Below are positions 1 to 8,672 of a stretch of 64,000 bases of DNA, one piece after another. The position numbers and the translations under genes were made by a program. Each line of letters begins with the position of its first letter. The first letter of the stretch is position 1. This stretch comes from Bacteroidales bacterium (GTDB taxonomy: Bacteria; Bacteroidota; Bacteroidia; Bacteroidales; ML635J-15): positions 184,043 through 248,042 of the forward strand of contig JAFZWY010000008.1 in assembly GCA_017617125.1 (NCBI GenBank), written 5' to 3'. The notes beneath the pieces are model-generated. The model was not told the DNA's origin. It worked only from the letters and a program-made list of their open reading frames with translations, and made no database searches.

Positions 1-766
1 ACTTGGCAACTTCTTCGAGGCTCTTGTTGGTGATTGACGGAAGGATTGATGTCGATTTTGGTGTGATATAGGTGTTGTCCTTAATTGCGAAGAAGTTTGC
101 TGCACCGATTTCGTCGATGTACTTCTTTTCGCGGCAATCCAAGTACATAGGTGAGCCGTAACCTGCTTCGTGAGCCTTTTCGAGACCGCGGAAGCTAGCT
201 GCATAGTTGCCACCGACCTTCATTGTACCTGTTCCAAGTGGAGCAGCGCGGTCCGAATCCCTGATGATAGCGATTTTTACAGGGTTGAAACCTTCCTTGA
301 AGTAAGGACCAACTGGTGTAACGAAGATGAGGAATGTGTATTCGTCGGCAGGATGAACACCAACCTTTGCGCCCGAACCGTAGAGCAACGGACGGATGTA
401 CAACGAAGCGCCAGTTCCGTACGGTGGAATGAAGTCGGCATTGAGTTCAACGACTTTCTTTACCATGTCGAAGAACAATTTGTCGTCAACCTGAGCCATG
501 TAAATGCCGGCAGCCGAGTCTTTCAGTCGCTTGCAGTTTTCTTCCCAGCGGAACAAACGTACCTTGCCGTCCTTGCCGCGGTAAGCCTTCATTCCTTCGA
601 AAGCTTCCTGTCCGTAGTGCAATGCGGTGGATGCGATGTGGATGTTGATGTATTCCGAATCACTAACTTCTATTTCTCCCCATTTGCCGTTTTTCCAAAC
701 GCAACGTACATTATAGTTCGTCTTTACATATCCGAACGGGAGTTTTGACCATTCTAAATTCTGCAT
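1..766 (-). CDS. ilvE: Branched-chain amino acid aminotransferase, 3' end beyond window
   Basis: Class IV PLP aminotransferase that interconverts Leu/Ile/Val and their 2-oxo acids in the cytoplasm, the last step of branched-chain amino acid synthesis. About 255 residues are visible and the C-terminus runs off the left edge. Seen: an N-terminus starting MQNLEWSKLPFGYV, then LHYGQEAFEGMKAYRG near residue 50-65, and MKVGGNYAASF near residue 182, whose lysine is the expected PLP Schiff-base residue. The DEIGAANFF stretch that follows fits the ilvE-II/eukaryotic-like BCAT branch rather than the E. coli type. It lies 28 bp downstream of the alkaline phosphatase gene on the same strand, so it may be read from the same transcript; I see no strong promoter in the gap. 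Confidence 0.92.
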   Translation of the reverse strand, partial: MQNLEWSKLPFGYVKTNYNVRCVWKNGKWGEIEVSDSEYINIHIASTALHYGQEAFEGMKAYRGKDGKVRLFRWEENCKRLKDSAAGIYMAQVDDKLFFDMVKKVVELNADFIPPYGTGASLYIRPLLYGSGAKVGVHPADEYTFLIFVTPVGPYFKEGFNPVKIAIIRDSDRAAPLGTGTMKVGGNYAASFRGLEKAHEAGYGSPMYLDCREKKYIDEIGAANFFAIKDNTYITPKSTSILPSITNKSLEEVAK

Positions 767-794
767 ATTGTTAAAAATTATTTGTTGTTACATA

Positions 795-2174
795 TTATTT
801 TTCCAGGAATGACTTTATTACACCGAAAATTTCGGTGTTGTCGAGTATAGGAGTTGTTGTTCCTACTGCATAAACAGGGACTTTTGCGCAGGTGTGGGCT
901 GTTGTGGAGAATCCTACCGACGCCTTGCGGTTCATAATCTGGCAGAAAGCATAAGCCATTGGATTGATACCGTTGTATTTCGACTTGGCTTCGTCCTTTG
1001 CGCGGTTCGATTTTGCGTTAATTGCAGCGTAAGCTTCGTTTAGCAATGCTTGTTCGTCTGCCGAAAAATCCATGTCTGTTCCCATGAAGTACTTTGATGC
1101 CAGGTCGGTATAGTCTTTCATCGAAACGTTTTCTTCGTTCTTTGTCTGCTTCTTTATTACAGATGCGAACTTCGACATCGACATTTTCTGCTTGCTAAGT
1201 ATTCCAAAGTCCGATTCGTAGCCATTGTCGGCAATGCCTAGCGATACACCGCCTGTTTCGTGGTCGGCGGTAATTATTATCATGGTTTCGTTTTTGTGCT
1301 GCAAGTAGAAATTGTAAGCCACTTCAATGGCATTGTCGAAATCCTCCATTTCACCGATGATTGTGCCGGCATCGTTGTCGTGGGCGGCGTAGTCGATTTT
1401 ACCACCTTCCACCATCATAAAGAACCCTTTTTTGTTGTCGAGATGCACAATTGCGGTTTCCACTATTTCGGCGAGCGAGTTGCCAGGAGCTCCTTCGCGG
1501 TCGATGGCGTAAGGCATGCTTGCGTCTTTTTCGAGGGTTTCGTTGGTGAAAATAACTTTTGTGTCGTGGCTTTTAAGTGAAGCGATTGCTTTTAGTGATG
1601 TAAAAGTCAAGTAACCGGACTCTTGGTATATTGTCATCAAATCCTTTTCATCCTTTTTGTTGCCGGTCTGCTTTAGCAGTCCGCCGCCACCGAAAAAGTC
1701 GAAGTTGCTTTCTGGAAGCTGAAGACCTATCTGGTAGTAGTTTTTGCGTGTGGGTTGGTTGGCATAGAACGAAGCAGGGGTGGCGTGGTTCATTGGTGCG
1801 GTGCTTATAATGCCGACTTTCATTCCCATTTCCTTGGCTACCTTGGCTATCGATTTCGGCTGGCTGCCGGTTTCTGAATAAGCGATTTCTCCAACGTTGA
1901 ACTTTTCTCCGCAGGCAATGGCCGAACCTGCAGCTCCCGAATCGGTTATGCGGCGGTTTTTGCAAACCGTGCTGCACATCGAAAGCAATGGCAGTTTGTT
2001 GATTGTTGATTGTGAGAATCCACTTTTGCCTTCCTTCTCTGCGAGATATGCTTCATAAAGGTCGACATCTATTTGCCCCATACCATCACCGATGAACAAG
2101 AAGACATATTTCTGTGCATTGGCAAACGTAATGGTTGCCAGCAATATTATGACAATAATAAAACACTTTCTCAT
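795..2174 (-). CDS. Secreted alkaline phosphatase
   Basis: PhoA-superfamily metal-dependent phosphomonoesterase, exported, releasing phosphate from organic esters. About 459 residues. Residues 1-20 form a signal peptide (MRKCFIIVIILLATITFANA). Metal-binding FIGDGMG holds D30; TDSGAAG at 77-83 holds the nucleophile S79; VEGGKIDYAAHDND in the middle and TADHETGG supply further metal ligands; an HTCAKVPV stretch near the end matches the C-terminal metal-site region of the family. A longer in-frame start seven codons upstream exists, but it would put charged residues before the signal peptide, so I start at 2174. A CATATTTG box on the minus strand (2202-2209) is one base off the phylum -7 consensus. 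Confidence 0.93.
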   Translation of the reverse strand: MRKCFIIVIILLATITFANAQKYVFLFIGDGMGQIDVDLYEAYLAEKEGKSGFSQSTINKLPLLSMCSTVCKNRRITDSGAAGSAIACGEKFNVGEIAYSETGSQPKSIAKVAKEMGMKVGIISTAPMNHATPASFYANQPTRKNYYQIGLQLPESNFDFFGGGGLLKQTGNKKDEKDLMTIYQESGYLTFTSLKAIASLKSHDTKVIFTNETLEKDASMPYAIDREGAPGNSLAEIVETAIVHLDNKKGFFMMVEGGKIDYAAHDNDAGTIIGEMEDFDNAIEVAYNFYLQHKNETMIIITADHETGGVSLGIADNGYESDFGILSKQKMSMSKFASVIKKQTKNEENVSMKDYTDLASKYFMGTDMDFSADEQALLNEAYAAINAKSNRAKDEAKSKYNGINPMAYAFCQIMNRKASVGFSTTAHTCAKVPVYAVGTTTPILDNTEIFGVIKSFLEK

Positions 2175-2386
2175 CGTACATTTATTTGTGTGCAAATATG
2201 AAAAAAATAATTGGCATTAACTAGAGTTTTTATGAATAGATACTAACAATTGGTTTCTATGGCTGAGCCGTTTCTGAGTTTCTATGTGCTGCGCACGTTT
2301 AACTTCGTTGAGGGCTTCGCCGTTCAGGTTTCACGTTTCACGTTTCAAGTTTCAGGTTCAACGTTTAAAGTTCAAAATTCAATGAT

Positions 2387-2417
2387 TTGAAATCGTAACC
2401 ATTTTGCGTTATCTTTG
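2387..2417 (+). promoter_or_regulatory. Promoter of S9 peptidase gene
   Basis: TTTG at 2387-2390 and TATCTTTG at 2410-2417, 19 bp apart, match the Bacteroidota -33/-7 consensus. The position rules out the upstream in-frame start at 2404. Confidence 0.75.
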
Positions 2418-2427
2418 CACAAAAATT

Positions 2428-4272
2428 ATGACAATGGAAAACAATAAGGTTCGCATAATTCCAATAGAGGACTTTTTTCGCAATTCGGAAAAGTCGTCGT
2501 TTGACATTTCGCCCGATGGCAAGCACATTTCGTATATGGCTCCATACAAGTCGAGAATGAACATTTTTGTAAGTGGCATCGACCTAGGTGAACCCAAGCA
2601 AATTACTTTCGAGGAGGAGCGTGATATTGCTGGTTACATGTGGGCCAACAACAATAGAATCCTTTTTATGAAGGACGATGGTGGCGACGAGAATTTCCAG
2701 CTATATGGCGTTGATGCCGATGGTACCGATATGCGTCCATATACCAAAATGAAAGGTGTGCGCACCCATATTCTTGACGATCTCGAGGAAATCGACGATG
2801 AAATTCTAATCGAGACCAATCAGCGCAATCCTGAGATTTTCGACCCGTACCGACTGAACCTTAAAACCGGCGAAATGACCATGCTTGCCGAAAATCCAGG
2901 CAACATCCAAGCTTGGATGACCGACCACGACGGCAAACTGCGAATAGCCTATTCGATAGTTGATGGTGTGGACCAGGAGATGCTCTACCGCGATACCGAG
3001 GACGAGGATTTCCGTCCTGTGATCCGCACTTCGTTCAAGGAAGATGTGTCGGCAATTGTTTTTACCGCCGACAACAAGAATGTGTATGCCATCACCAATC
3101 TCGGGCGCGACAAGTCGGCTCTGGTGCTCATGAATCCTGCTACAGCCGAGGAACTTGAGGAGATTTTTACAAACGACCGCTACGACATTTCTGGTGTAGG
3201 ATGGTCGAACCTTCATAAAAAACTTACTTCTGTTTCGTTTGCCGGACATAAGGATACTGTGCGTCATTTCTTTGACGCTGAGGCTGAGCGCATCAACCAG
3301 AGGCTGACAGAAGCATTCCCGAACCACAAGTTCGGTACAGCAGCCACCAATAAGGCCGAGGATATGAGAATAATCTATGTCGGCAACGACCGCACACGTG
3401 GCGCATATTACCTCTACGATGTCAATGCCGACAAGATTAGCAAGATTGCCGACCTTTCTCCGTGGCTGAAAGAGGAGGAATTGTCGTCGATGATTCCAGT
3501 GGTTTATACTTCGCGCGACGGCTTGCAAATCGAGGCTTACCTTACTTTGCCGAATGGCTATACGCTCGAAACTGCGCGAAATCTGCCTACTGTTGTAATT
3601 CCTCACGGTGGTCCGTGGGCACGCGACTATTGGGGCTACGATTCGGAGGTGCAGTTCCTTGCAAATAGGGGGTATGCTGTATTTCAGATGAATTTCCGCG
3701 GCTCTACAGGGTTTGGTCGCAAGTTCAAGGAATTGTCGTACAAGCAGTGGGGACAGACAATGCAGGATGACATTACCGATGGCGTTATGTGGCTGATTGA
3801 AAATGGATATGCCGACCCGAAGCGAATTGCTATTTACGGCGGAAGCTATGGTGGTTATGCCACCTTGCAGGCATTGGTTAAGACTCCTGAACTTTTTGCT
3901 TGCGGTGTTGATTATGTAGGCGTTTCTAACTTGTTTACCTTCTTGAACACTATTCCGCCGTACTGGAAGCCAATGTTGGAGATGATGTACGAGCAGGTGG
4001 GTAATCCCGAGACCGACAAAGAGATGCTTGCCGCCAATTCGCCAGCTTTGAATGCCGATAGGATTGTACGTCCGTTATTTATTGCGCAGGGAGCCAATGA
4101 TCCGCGTGTCAACAAGGCTGAATCCGACCAGATGGTAGAGGCTTTGCGCAAGCGTGGCGTGGAGGTCGATTATATGGTTAAGGACAACGAAGGCCATGGT
4201 TTCCACAACGAGGAAAACAGGTTCGAGTTTTATCATGCGATGGAGAGATTTTTGAAGAAATATTTGGAATAA
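2428..4272 (+). CDS. S9 family prolyl oligopeptidase/acylaminoacyl-peptidase-like
   Basis: Serine peptidase of the S9 family, expected to trim short peptides; no signal peptide, so probably cytoplasmic. 614 residues from the ATG at 2428 (a second ATG lies at 2434); an earlier in-frame start at 2404 overlaps the promoter and is rejected. The first ~370 residues read as a beta-propeller with repeated strands such as ISYMAPYKSRMNIFV. The C-terminal alpha/beta-hydrolase holds the triad S473 (GGSYGGYA), D558 (QGANDPRVNK) and H590 (EGHGFHNEENR). The gene is monocistronic, ending in a hairpin terminator of the repeated family described below. Substrate cannot be told from sequence. Confidence 0.92.
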   Translation: MTMENNKVRIIPIEDFFRNSEKSSFDISPDGKHISYMAPYKSRMNIFVSGIDLGEPKQITFEEERDIAGYMWANNNRILFMKDDGGDENFQLYGVDADGTDMRPYTKMKGVRTHILDDLEEIDDEILIETNQRNPEIFDPYRLNLKTGEMTMLAENPGNIQAWMTDHDGKLRIAYSIVDGVDQEMLYRDTEDEDFRPVIRTSFKEDVSAIVFTADNKNVYAITNLGRDKSALVLMNPATAEELEEIFTNDRYDISGVGWSNLHKKLTSVSFAGHKDTVRHFFDAEAERINQRLTEAFPNHKFGTAATNKAEDMRIIYVGNDRTRGAYYLYDVNADKISKIADLSPWLKEEELSSMIPVVYTSRDGLQIEAYLTLPNGYTLETARNLPTVVIPHGGPWARDYWGYDSEVQFLANRGYAVFQMNFRGSTGFGRKFKELSYKQWGQTMQDDITDGVMWLIENGYADPKRIAIYGGSYGGYATLQALVKTPELFACGVDYVGVSNLFTFLNTIPPYWKPMLEMMYEQVGNPETDKEMLAANSPALNADRIVRPLFIAQGANDPRVNKAESDQMVEALRKRGVEVDYMVKDNEGHGFHNEENRFEFYHAMERFLKKYLE

Positions 4273-4299
4273 ATGGATAATAGTGTCAATTGATAATGA

Positions 4300-4341
4300 A
4301 AAAAAACGGAATGTCATTCAGAACTTGATTCCGTTTTTTTG
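4300..4341 (+). terminator. Terminator after S9 peptidase, repeat-family member
   Basis: Arms AACGGAAT and ATTCCGTT flank the sequence TGTCATTCAGAACTTG, followed by a run of T. The loop is the shared core of a repeat family found at four other sites here. Confidence 0.8.
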
Positions 4342-4360
4342 TTGGTGTAATATTATATTT

Positions 4361-5296
4361 TCACCTTTTTTGTTTCCCTGTCTGTTTGCCTTTGTACATT
4401 TTTTCCATAGAATCAATGGTTTCCTTCATGCGGTTACGTAGTGAAGTCGGTTCCATGATTTCAACCTCGTTGTTCATGGTAAGGAGTTCCTGTATCAATT
4501 CGTAGGTTGTTTTTATGTCGTATTCGAAGATGGCGTATTTATCGTTTGACTTTGCCAGATTTTCCTTTTGCGAGCTATGTAGCGGAAGCGAGCGAAGGTA
4601 GCAGTCGCGGTGGCCGTATTGTTCGCCTTTGTATGCCTTTAGGACAACGTGCTCGACTTTTGCATTGGTAATGCTTATGCCGATTATGTTTTCGAAAGTT
4701 TCGTCGGGGGCGATGTCGGGGAACTTGTATTTTTTGTCGGTAACTTCGATTTCGTTTATTCTGTCGAGGGCGTAGATGCGGTTGCCGACCTGCGATTTGG
4801 CGTAAACATACCAGCGTTGGCGGAACAGTTTTACGCAGATGGGCTTTATCTCGAAATCGCTTTCGTGTTTTCCGAATCCCTGATACCATATATGTAGCAC
4901 GGTCAGGTCGCGTATTGCCTCGATGATAGTTGTCAGGAACTTTTGTCCCGACGGGATATTTTCGAGCAGGATACGTTTTTTCAGTTGCTGGCTATCGCAT
5001 ACGAAGTTGTGCAGCGACATTGAGTTTAGCAGCCAGTTTTTTGTAGAGTCGGACTTGCTGTCGTCGTAGGTGATGAAGTAGTTGTATTCACCGCATCCCT
5101 CGCATTCTATGTCGATGCCGAAAATGTCGGCAATGTCGTTGATGTGTCGCAGGAAAGTTCGTTTGCTAAGTTCCAAACCACCGTCGCGTTCGCTGCGTTG
5201 CCAGGCTTTGTTTATTTCCTTGAACGGAACACTGCCTTTTCTGCGTATGAAGTCAATTAGCCATACATAATTGGAAATCAATGATTTTGTATCCAT
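4361..5296 (-). CDS. WYL-domain transcriptional regulator
   Basis: Predicted DNA-binding regulator, 311 residues. Residues ~1-75 form a winged-helix (HTH-11/DeoR-like) domain (WLIDFIRRKGSVPFKEINKAW, LSKRTFLRHINDIADIFGI). Residues ~125-215 form a WYL domain containing LHIWYQGFGKHESDFEIKPI and RQRWYVYAKS, followed by a WCX-like C-terminal segment. WYL domains are ligand sensors, often of nucleic acid, and frequently control stress or defence genes. I start at MDTKSLI (5296), because the in-frame extension to 5380 has no ATG and overlaps the promoter. The gene follows the DUF4143 ATPase gene on the same strand; two copies of the phased 13-bp repeat (5390-5435) lie upstream of its promoter. Confidence 0.88.
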   Translation of the reverse strand: MDTKSLISNYVWLIDFIRRKGSVPFKEINKAWQRSERDGGLELSKRTFLRHINDIADIFGIDIECEGCGEYNYFITYDDSKSDSTKNWLLNSMSLHNFVCDSQQLKKRILLENIPSGQKFLTTIIEAIRDLTVLHIWYQGFGKHESDFEIKPICVKLFRQRWYVYAKSQVGNRIYALDRINEIEVTDKKYKFPDIAPDETFENIIGISITNAKVEHVVLKAYKGEQYGHRDCYLRSLPLHSSQKENLAKSNDKYAIFEYDIKTTYELIQELLTMNNEVEIMEPTSLRNRMKETIDSMEKMYKGKQTGKQKR

Positions 5297-5325
5297 GTTG
5301 CGTTTGTCTTTTTTGTTTGTTTCTG

Positions 5326-5333
5326 CAAAACTA
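5326..5333 (-). promoter_or_regulatory. -7 box of WYL regulator gene
   Basis: TAGTTTTG on the minus strand, about 30 nt before the start codon at 5296. A clear -33 box at 19 bp is not seen. Confidence 0.5.
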
Positions 5334-5389
5334 CAAAAAAGATACGACAAAAAATGGCGGATGATGGAAATAGTTTGCAAATGTCATTA

Positions 5390-5435
5390 CACATTTTATG
5401 AACCATTTTGGAGTGCAATTTACACATTTTATGAA
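5390..5435 (-). repeat. Two phased 13-bp repeats between ATPase and WYL genes
   Basis: On the minus strand TTCATAAAATGTG occurs at 5423-5435 and 5390-5402, start-to-start 33 bp. The 50-bp block including both copies is nearly identical to 6902-6952 on the other side of the ATPase gene (shared AACCATTTTGGA between copies). The first copy begins about 10 bp after the ATPase stop codon. Confidence 0.85.
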
Positions 5436-5444
5436 GACTTCGCC

Positions 5445-6776
5445 CTATCCATTATGCACCTCTATCCATCTCTTTAGCAGGAATGCCGTAAAATACGGGA
5501 AGGTGTAGAACTTTCCGTTGAAACCTACATTTTTGTTGCAAAGTTTTATTCCGTACTTTATGTCTGGGTACGAGTCGCTCTTTATCAGATTGTTGAGCGA
5601 TACGGTAGCAGCATCCTTGGCTTTCACTTCGACAGGGACAAGACTGTTGGTGTCGCGGACGAAGAAATCCATTTCGAGCTGGGCATTTTCCTTCTTATAG
5701 TAATAAGTTGGAAGTCCCGATTTTACAAATGCTTCTGCAACAACATTCTCGTAAATTGCCCCCTTGTATATGCCAAGGTTTTTGTTTTGGCGCAGGTCGG
5801 CAAGCGAATATTCGTCGAGGCTTGCCATAAGAAGACCGTTGTCGTGGAAATAAATCTTGTACTTTGCTTCGTCGTAGTTGCCACGCAATGGCAATTCGGG
5901 GAACGACAGGCAATAGCAGATGTTGATTATGCCCGCATCGTTGAGCCAGTCAACGCAACCGATGTATTCGCGGCTTCGGGCGTGTGCGGCAACCTTGGTG
6001 ACTTGGAATTTCTTGTTTTCCTTTGCCAGAAAGACAGGAATGTTGCGATACACATTCTTTATTTTTGCCTTGTCAATTCCTCGGGCATATTTGGTGATGT
6101 CGTTTTCGTAGTCGAGAAGAAGTTGCCTTTGCATTGCAAGCGTATCGCTATAGTTGCCAGAATTTATGAAATTGCTTACTATTGCAGGCATTCCGCCTAC
6201 TGTTATGTATTCGAGAAACTTTTCGCGGAGCACATCCATTTCAAGTTGCGAAAACGGCGTGACTTCCACAAGATGCTGGAAAATGTTCTCTATGAGTTCG
6301 GGCGTATAACCTTTTGCCCACAGAAATTCCTCAAAATCGAGAGAATACATGGTAATGTCGGTTTTGTAGCCAACGCTTACCGAGGTTATTTCCTTGTAGT
6401 TGAGTCCCATCATCGAGCCGGAGCAAATCACATCGTACCGTCCGTCCTGCTTGAAGAACTTGAGACTAGTAGTGCAGTCGGGGTATTCCTGTACCTCGTC
6501 GAAGAAAATCAATGTATCGTTTTCTATGAATTTGAAGTTAGGGTTTATCAGACTAATCTGCAATACGATTTCACTGGCACCGAATCCGTTTGCAAATATT
6601 TGCTTGTATTCGGGATTAGTTACGAAGTTAATCTCAACGAACGACTTGTAGGTTTTTCCGAACTGCCGTATCGAGTATGTTTTCCCCACTTGCCTTGCAC
6701 CGCGCACAATCAACGGCATTCGGTTGGGATTGTTTTTCCAGTTGAGCAGATATTTGTCTATTTTGCGTTCCATCAT
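5445..6776 (-). CDS. AAA ATPase with DUF4143 C-terminal domain
   Basis: Orphan ATP-binding protein of 443 residues, widespread in Bacteroidota, of unsettled function. Walker A GARQVGKT at 26-33; Walker B LIFFDEVQEYP near 90-97; a winged-helix-like middle; C-terminal DUF4143 region whose NAQLEMDFFV...PVEVKAKD resembles a PD-(D/E)XK nuclease core. Two adjacent ATGs (6776, 6773) are possible starts. The promoter carries TTTG at -33 and TAAATTTG at -7, with repeat copy D between them and copy C between -7 and the ATG. That suggests repression by whatever binds the repeat, either this protein itself or the neighbouring WYL regulator (inference). Confidence 0.88.
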   Translation of the reverse strand: MMERKIDKYLLNWKNNPNRMPLIVRGARQVGKTYSIRQFGKTYKSFVEINFVTNPEYKQIFANGFGASEIVLQISLINPNFKFIENDTLIFFDEVQEYPDCTTSLKFFKQDGRYDVICSGSMMGLNYKEITSVSVGYKTDITMYSLDFEEFLWAKGYTPELIENIFQHLVEVTPFSQLEMDVLREKFLEYITVGGMPAIVSNFINSGNYSDTLAMQRQLLLDYENDITKYARGIDKAKIKNVYRNIPVFLAKENKKFQVTKVAAHARSREYIGCVDWLNDAGIINICYCLSFPELPLRGNYDEAKYKIYFHDNGLLMASLDEYSLADLRQNKNLGIYKGAIYENVVAEAFVKSGLPTYYYKKENAQLEMDFFVRDTNSLVPVEVKAKDAATVSLNNLIKSDSYPDIKYGIKLCNKNVGFNGKFYTFPYFTAFLLKRWIEVHNG

Positions 6777-6783
6777 AGCGTTT

Positions 6784-6949
6784 CACATTTTATGTACATT
6801 TTCAACCGCAAATTTACACATTTTATGAATATCTGCAAATTTTTCTAAATCATTTATAATCAATATTCCTCACATTTTATGAAGGTTTTTAGTTGTGATT
6901 TTACATATTTTATGAACCATTTTGGATGGTAATTTACACATTTTATGAA
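6784..6949 (-). repeat. Five-copy phased repeat array upstream of ATPase gene
   Basis: Minus-strand TTCATAAAATGTG copies at 6937-6949, 6904-6916 (one mismatch), 6871-6883, 6817-6829 and 6784-6796 (TACATAAAATGTG). Start-to-start distances are 33, 33, 54 and 33 bp. Sequence between copies is only partly conserved (often TAAATT after the repeat), so this is an operator-like array rather than a simple tandem repeat. Confidence 0.88.
6809..6839 (-). promoter_or_regulatory. Promoter of ATPase gene with repeat copy inside spacer
   Basis: On the minus strand: TTTG (6836-6839), 19 bp, TAAATTTG (6809-6816). The 13-bp repeat at 6817-6829 fills the spacer right up to the -7 box. Confidence 0.75.
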
Positions 6950-6961
6950 GAGGAGAGAATA

Positions 6962-6991
6962 AAAATCCCCGCTGGGAGGGGCGGGGAAAAG
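6962..6991 (-). terminator. Hairpin after PD-(D/E)XK gene
   Basis: Arms CCCCGC (6967-6972) and GCGGGG (6981-6986), followed on the minus strand by GATTTTT. It lies 12 bp past the stop of the nuclease-like gene and just before the ATPase repeat array. Confidence 0.65.
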
Positions 6992-7002
6992 TGAAAATTA
7001 AT

Positions 7003-8142
7003 TTATTGCTTCTTTGTTTCTTCGATTATCTTTTTCCCTAGTTCAATAATTTTGCTTTCAGCAAGTTTTTCCTGTATAACCAATGGAAGTTTTGTTAAAC
7101 TTTGACTATCAATATCAATTTTCAAACTTGCATAATGTCTCCAAATATTACCATGTTTTTCCGATTCTTTTAACATTGGAAACTCATTGTTTAGTATGGC
7201 TCTAAAATGATCATGCTTGTTCTCTACACTACTTTTGACTTTATTTTGAATTTCAAAAACAACTAATATATGGGGGCTCGAATCATTTCCTGGCCTTAGT
7301 ATTCGTTTATAGAAACAGGTCAACATAACATCTTTATTACTTTTGAATATATACTTAACATACTCTTCATTCTCTCCTGTTTTTTCTTTTTTGAGTTCTA
7401 ATTTTTGGCTATCTATATAATTTTTCAATACAGAGTCTTTTTTCAATGTCATAATGTCTGTAATGTATTCCTTAATAACTCTATATACATCATGAACTTT
7501 AGTAATCTTCTCTCTATTCCCAAAAAAGAAATCGGTTTCGTTTTTACCAATCATATTTGTGTGATTTTTAACGTTTTTATAAAATTCTTGCAATAAATAT
7601 ATGTGATAAGGTTTCGCTTCTGGCAGATACTCATGGATATTTTTCATAATCTCATTAAGAAGTTCTAAATGCGTAATACTTTGATATCTGTCAAGATTAT
7701 ATTTTGACAGACCTAACACTATTACTTCAACATTCTCATAGCCTTTTGCTTCAACACTTTCTTTATACAATTTTAAATCATTATTTAAAGTATGGTACAC
7801 CTTGTTTTCTATAACAATAGCATTACTTTTCTTTTTGTCAGTGAGTAAAATATCAATTCTTTTTTTGTCTTTTACGACATATTCTCGGTCTATTTTAAAT
7901 TCTTCAAGGAAACCTTGCTCAAGTTTTGCTGTTTTTTCTAAACTTCGTATGAACAAGTCTTTCATATTGTGTTCTTCTTTGACATTAAAAAAGAAACTAT
8001 ATATGTCAGACCACATATTCTCATGGTGCGTAACTCCAGTAATATCCATCAATGAACGTTGCCAACCTTTGTGTTTCGGAATATCGTCAAGTTTTAGTTT
8101 ATCCAACCATTCTTGACATTCTTTTATCTCTGTATCTGTCAT
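7003..8142 (-). CDS. PD-(D/E)XK nuclease superfamily protein (PDDEXK_4-like)
   Basis: 379-residue protein with a restriction-endonuclease-like core: acidic helix HHENMWSDIYSFFFN (39-53), then RIDILL (D97) and AIVIENKVYH (E112, K114), i.e. D-x14-E-x-K. Such PDDEXK_4 proteins are common in accessory and defence-type islands; a nuclease role is likely but unproven. Start at MTDTEIKE (8142), since the ten-codon extension begins with TTG and lacks support. Base composition is clearly more AT-rich than the flanking core genes, a sign of transfer. It is the last gene of the minus-strand accessory block, and a hairpin terminator follows it. Confidence 0.78.
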   Translation of the reverse strand: MTDTEIKECQEWLDKLKLDDIPKHKGWQRSLMDITGVTHHENMWSDIYSFFFNVKEEHNMKDLFIRSLEKTAKLEQGFLEEFKIDREYVVKDKKRIDILLTDKKKSNAIVIENKVYHTLNNDLKLYKESVEAKGYENVEVIVLGLSKYNLDRYQSITHLELLNEIMKNIHEYLPEAKPYHIYLLQEFYKNVKNHTNMIGKNETDFFFGNREKITKVHDVYRVIKEYITDIMTLKKDSVLKNYIDSQKLELKKEKTGENEEYVKYIFKSNKDVMLTCFYKRILRPGNDSSPHILVVFEIQNKVKSSVENKHDHFRAILNNEFPMLKESEKHGNIWRHYASLKIDIDSQSLTKLPLVIQEKLAESKIIELGKKIIEETKKQ

Positions 8143-8229
8143 AATATAATCAACATTTATTGTGAGTTGCAAATATAATCATTTTGCCCAATTATCCAAC
8201 ATCTTATTGCAAATTATAACCGCTTTCGC

Positions 8230-8553
8230 TCATTTTTTACATTCCATTCTAACTTCAAAAAGATCTGGATTTATCATGACCAATTCTCCGATGTTGTTTG
8301 GCAAAGCCGACAAAAATTTGCCTGATTCCGAAAACATCATGTATTCATTACCAATATGTAATACTACAAATCCTTCTCCGAAACTGCAACCCTTGTAGGA
8401 ATCTTCCGTCACTTTTTGTGCGTCTAAAAATACCGATTTCTTTGGTTTGTCGGTATATGTTATACTCATGTAGGGCAAACTTACTGTTTGTGGTTGGTTC
8501 ATGGAGAAATCCTCCAACCGAGTGAACGATACTTTAGCTTTCTTAATTGTCAT
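8230..8553 (-). CDS. Small unknown protein
   Basis: 107 residues, no recognised family, no signal peptide or membrane segment. The sequence is mixed beta-rich (VSLPYMSITYTD, GFVVLHIGNEYMMFSESGKFL) and could be an immunity-type or adaptor protein, but nothing proves this. Good codon structure and its own -7 box (TATGTTTG on the minus strand at 8580-8587) support it as real. A perfect 12-bp-arm inverted repeat lies immediately upstream of that box. Confidence 0.6.
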   Translation of the reverse strand: MTIKKAKVSFTRLEDFSMNQPQTVSLPYMSITYTDKPKKSVFLDAQKVTEDSYKGCSFGEGFVVLHIGNEYMMFSESGKFLSALPNNIGELVMINPDLFEVRMECKK

Positions 8554-8579
8554 AGTTCTATCGCTTTAGTTTTATTGCG

Positions 8580-8587
8580 CAAACATA
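8580..8587 (-). promoter_or_regulatory. -7 box of 8230-8553 gene
   Basis: TATGTTTG on the minus strand within ATTCTATGTTTGC, a 13-mer repeated exactly at the promoter of the 9496-9720 gene. Confidence 0.6.
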
Positions 8588-8588
8588 G

Positions 8589-8623
8589 AATAATCATACG
8601 CCAAAATGTGTCGTATGATTATT
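8589..8623. repeat. Perfect inverted repeat, TACGCCAAAA hairpin family (copy 1)
   Basis: Arms AATAATCATACG (8589-8600) and CGTATGATTATT (8612-8623) around CCAAAATGTGT. Related hairpins with a CCAAAA loop are at 9841, 11313 and 13325. It lies 49 bp past the stop of the upstream gene and directly before the next gene's promoter, so it may be a terminator, an operator or a REP-like element. Confidence 0.85.
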
Positions 8624-8672
8624 CTTTTGAAAATTATTTGCTGGTTATTGAAATGCTCGTCCATCAAAAGTC

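Noticed and set aside
170..748. 192-codon + strand open frame
   Set aside because: Antisense to ilvE, whose motifs are clear on the minus strand.
5271..5477. Short + strand peptide with repeated YTFYE
   Set aside because: The repeat arises from the 33-bp-phased DNA repeat (multiple of three) and not from a coding signal; it overlaps the WYL gene start.
5787..6848. 353-codon open frame opposite the AAA ATPase gene
   Set aside because: Antisense shadow of a gene with clear Walker motifs.
6784..6949. CRISPR array
   Set aside because: The 13-bp repeat is too short, the copies overlap promoter boxes, one gap is 54 bp, and no cas gene is near.
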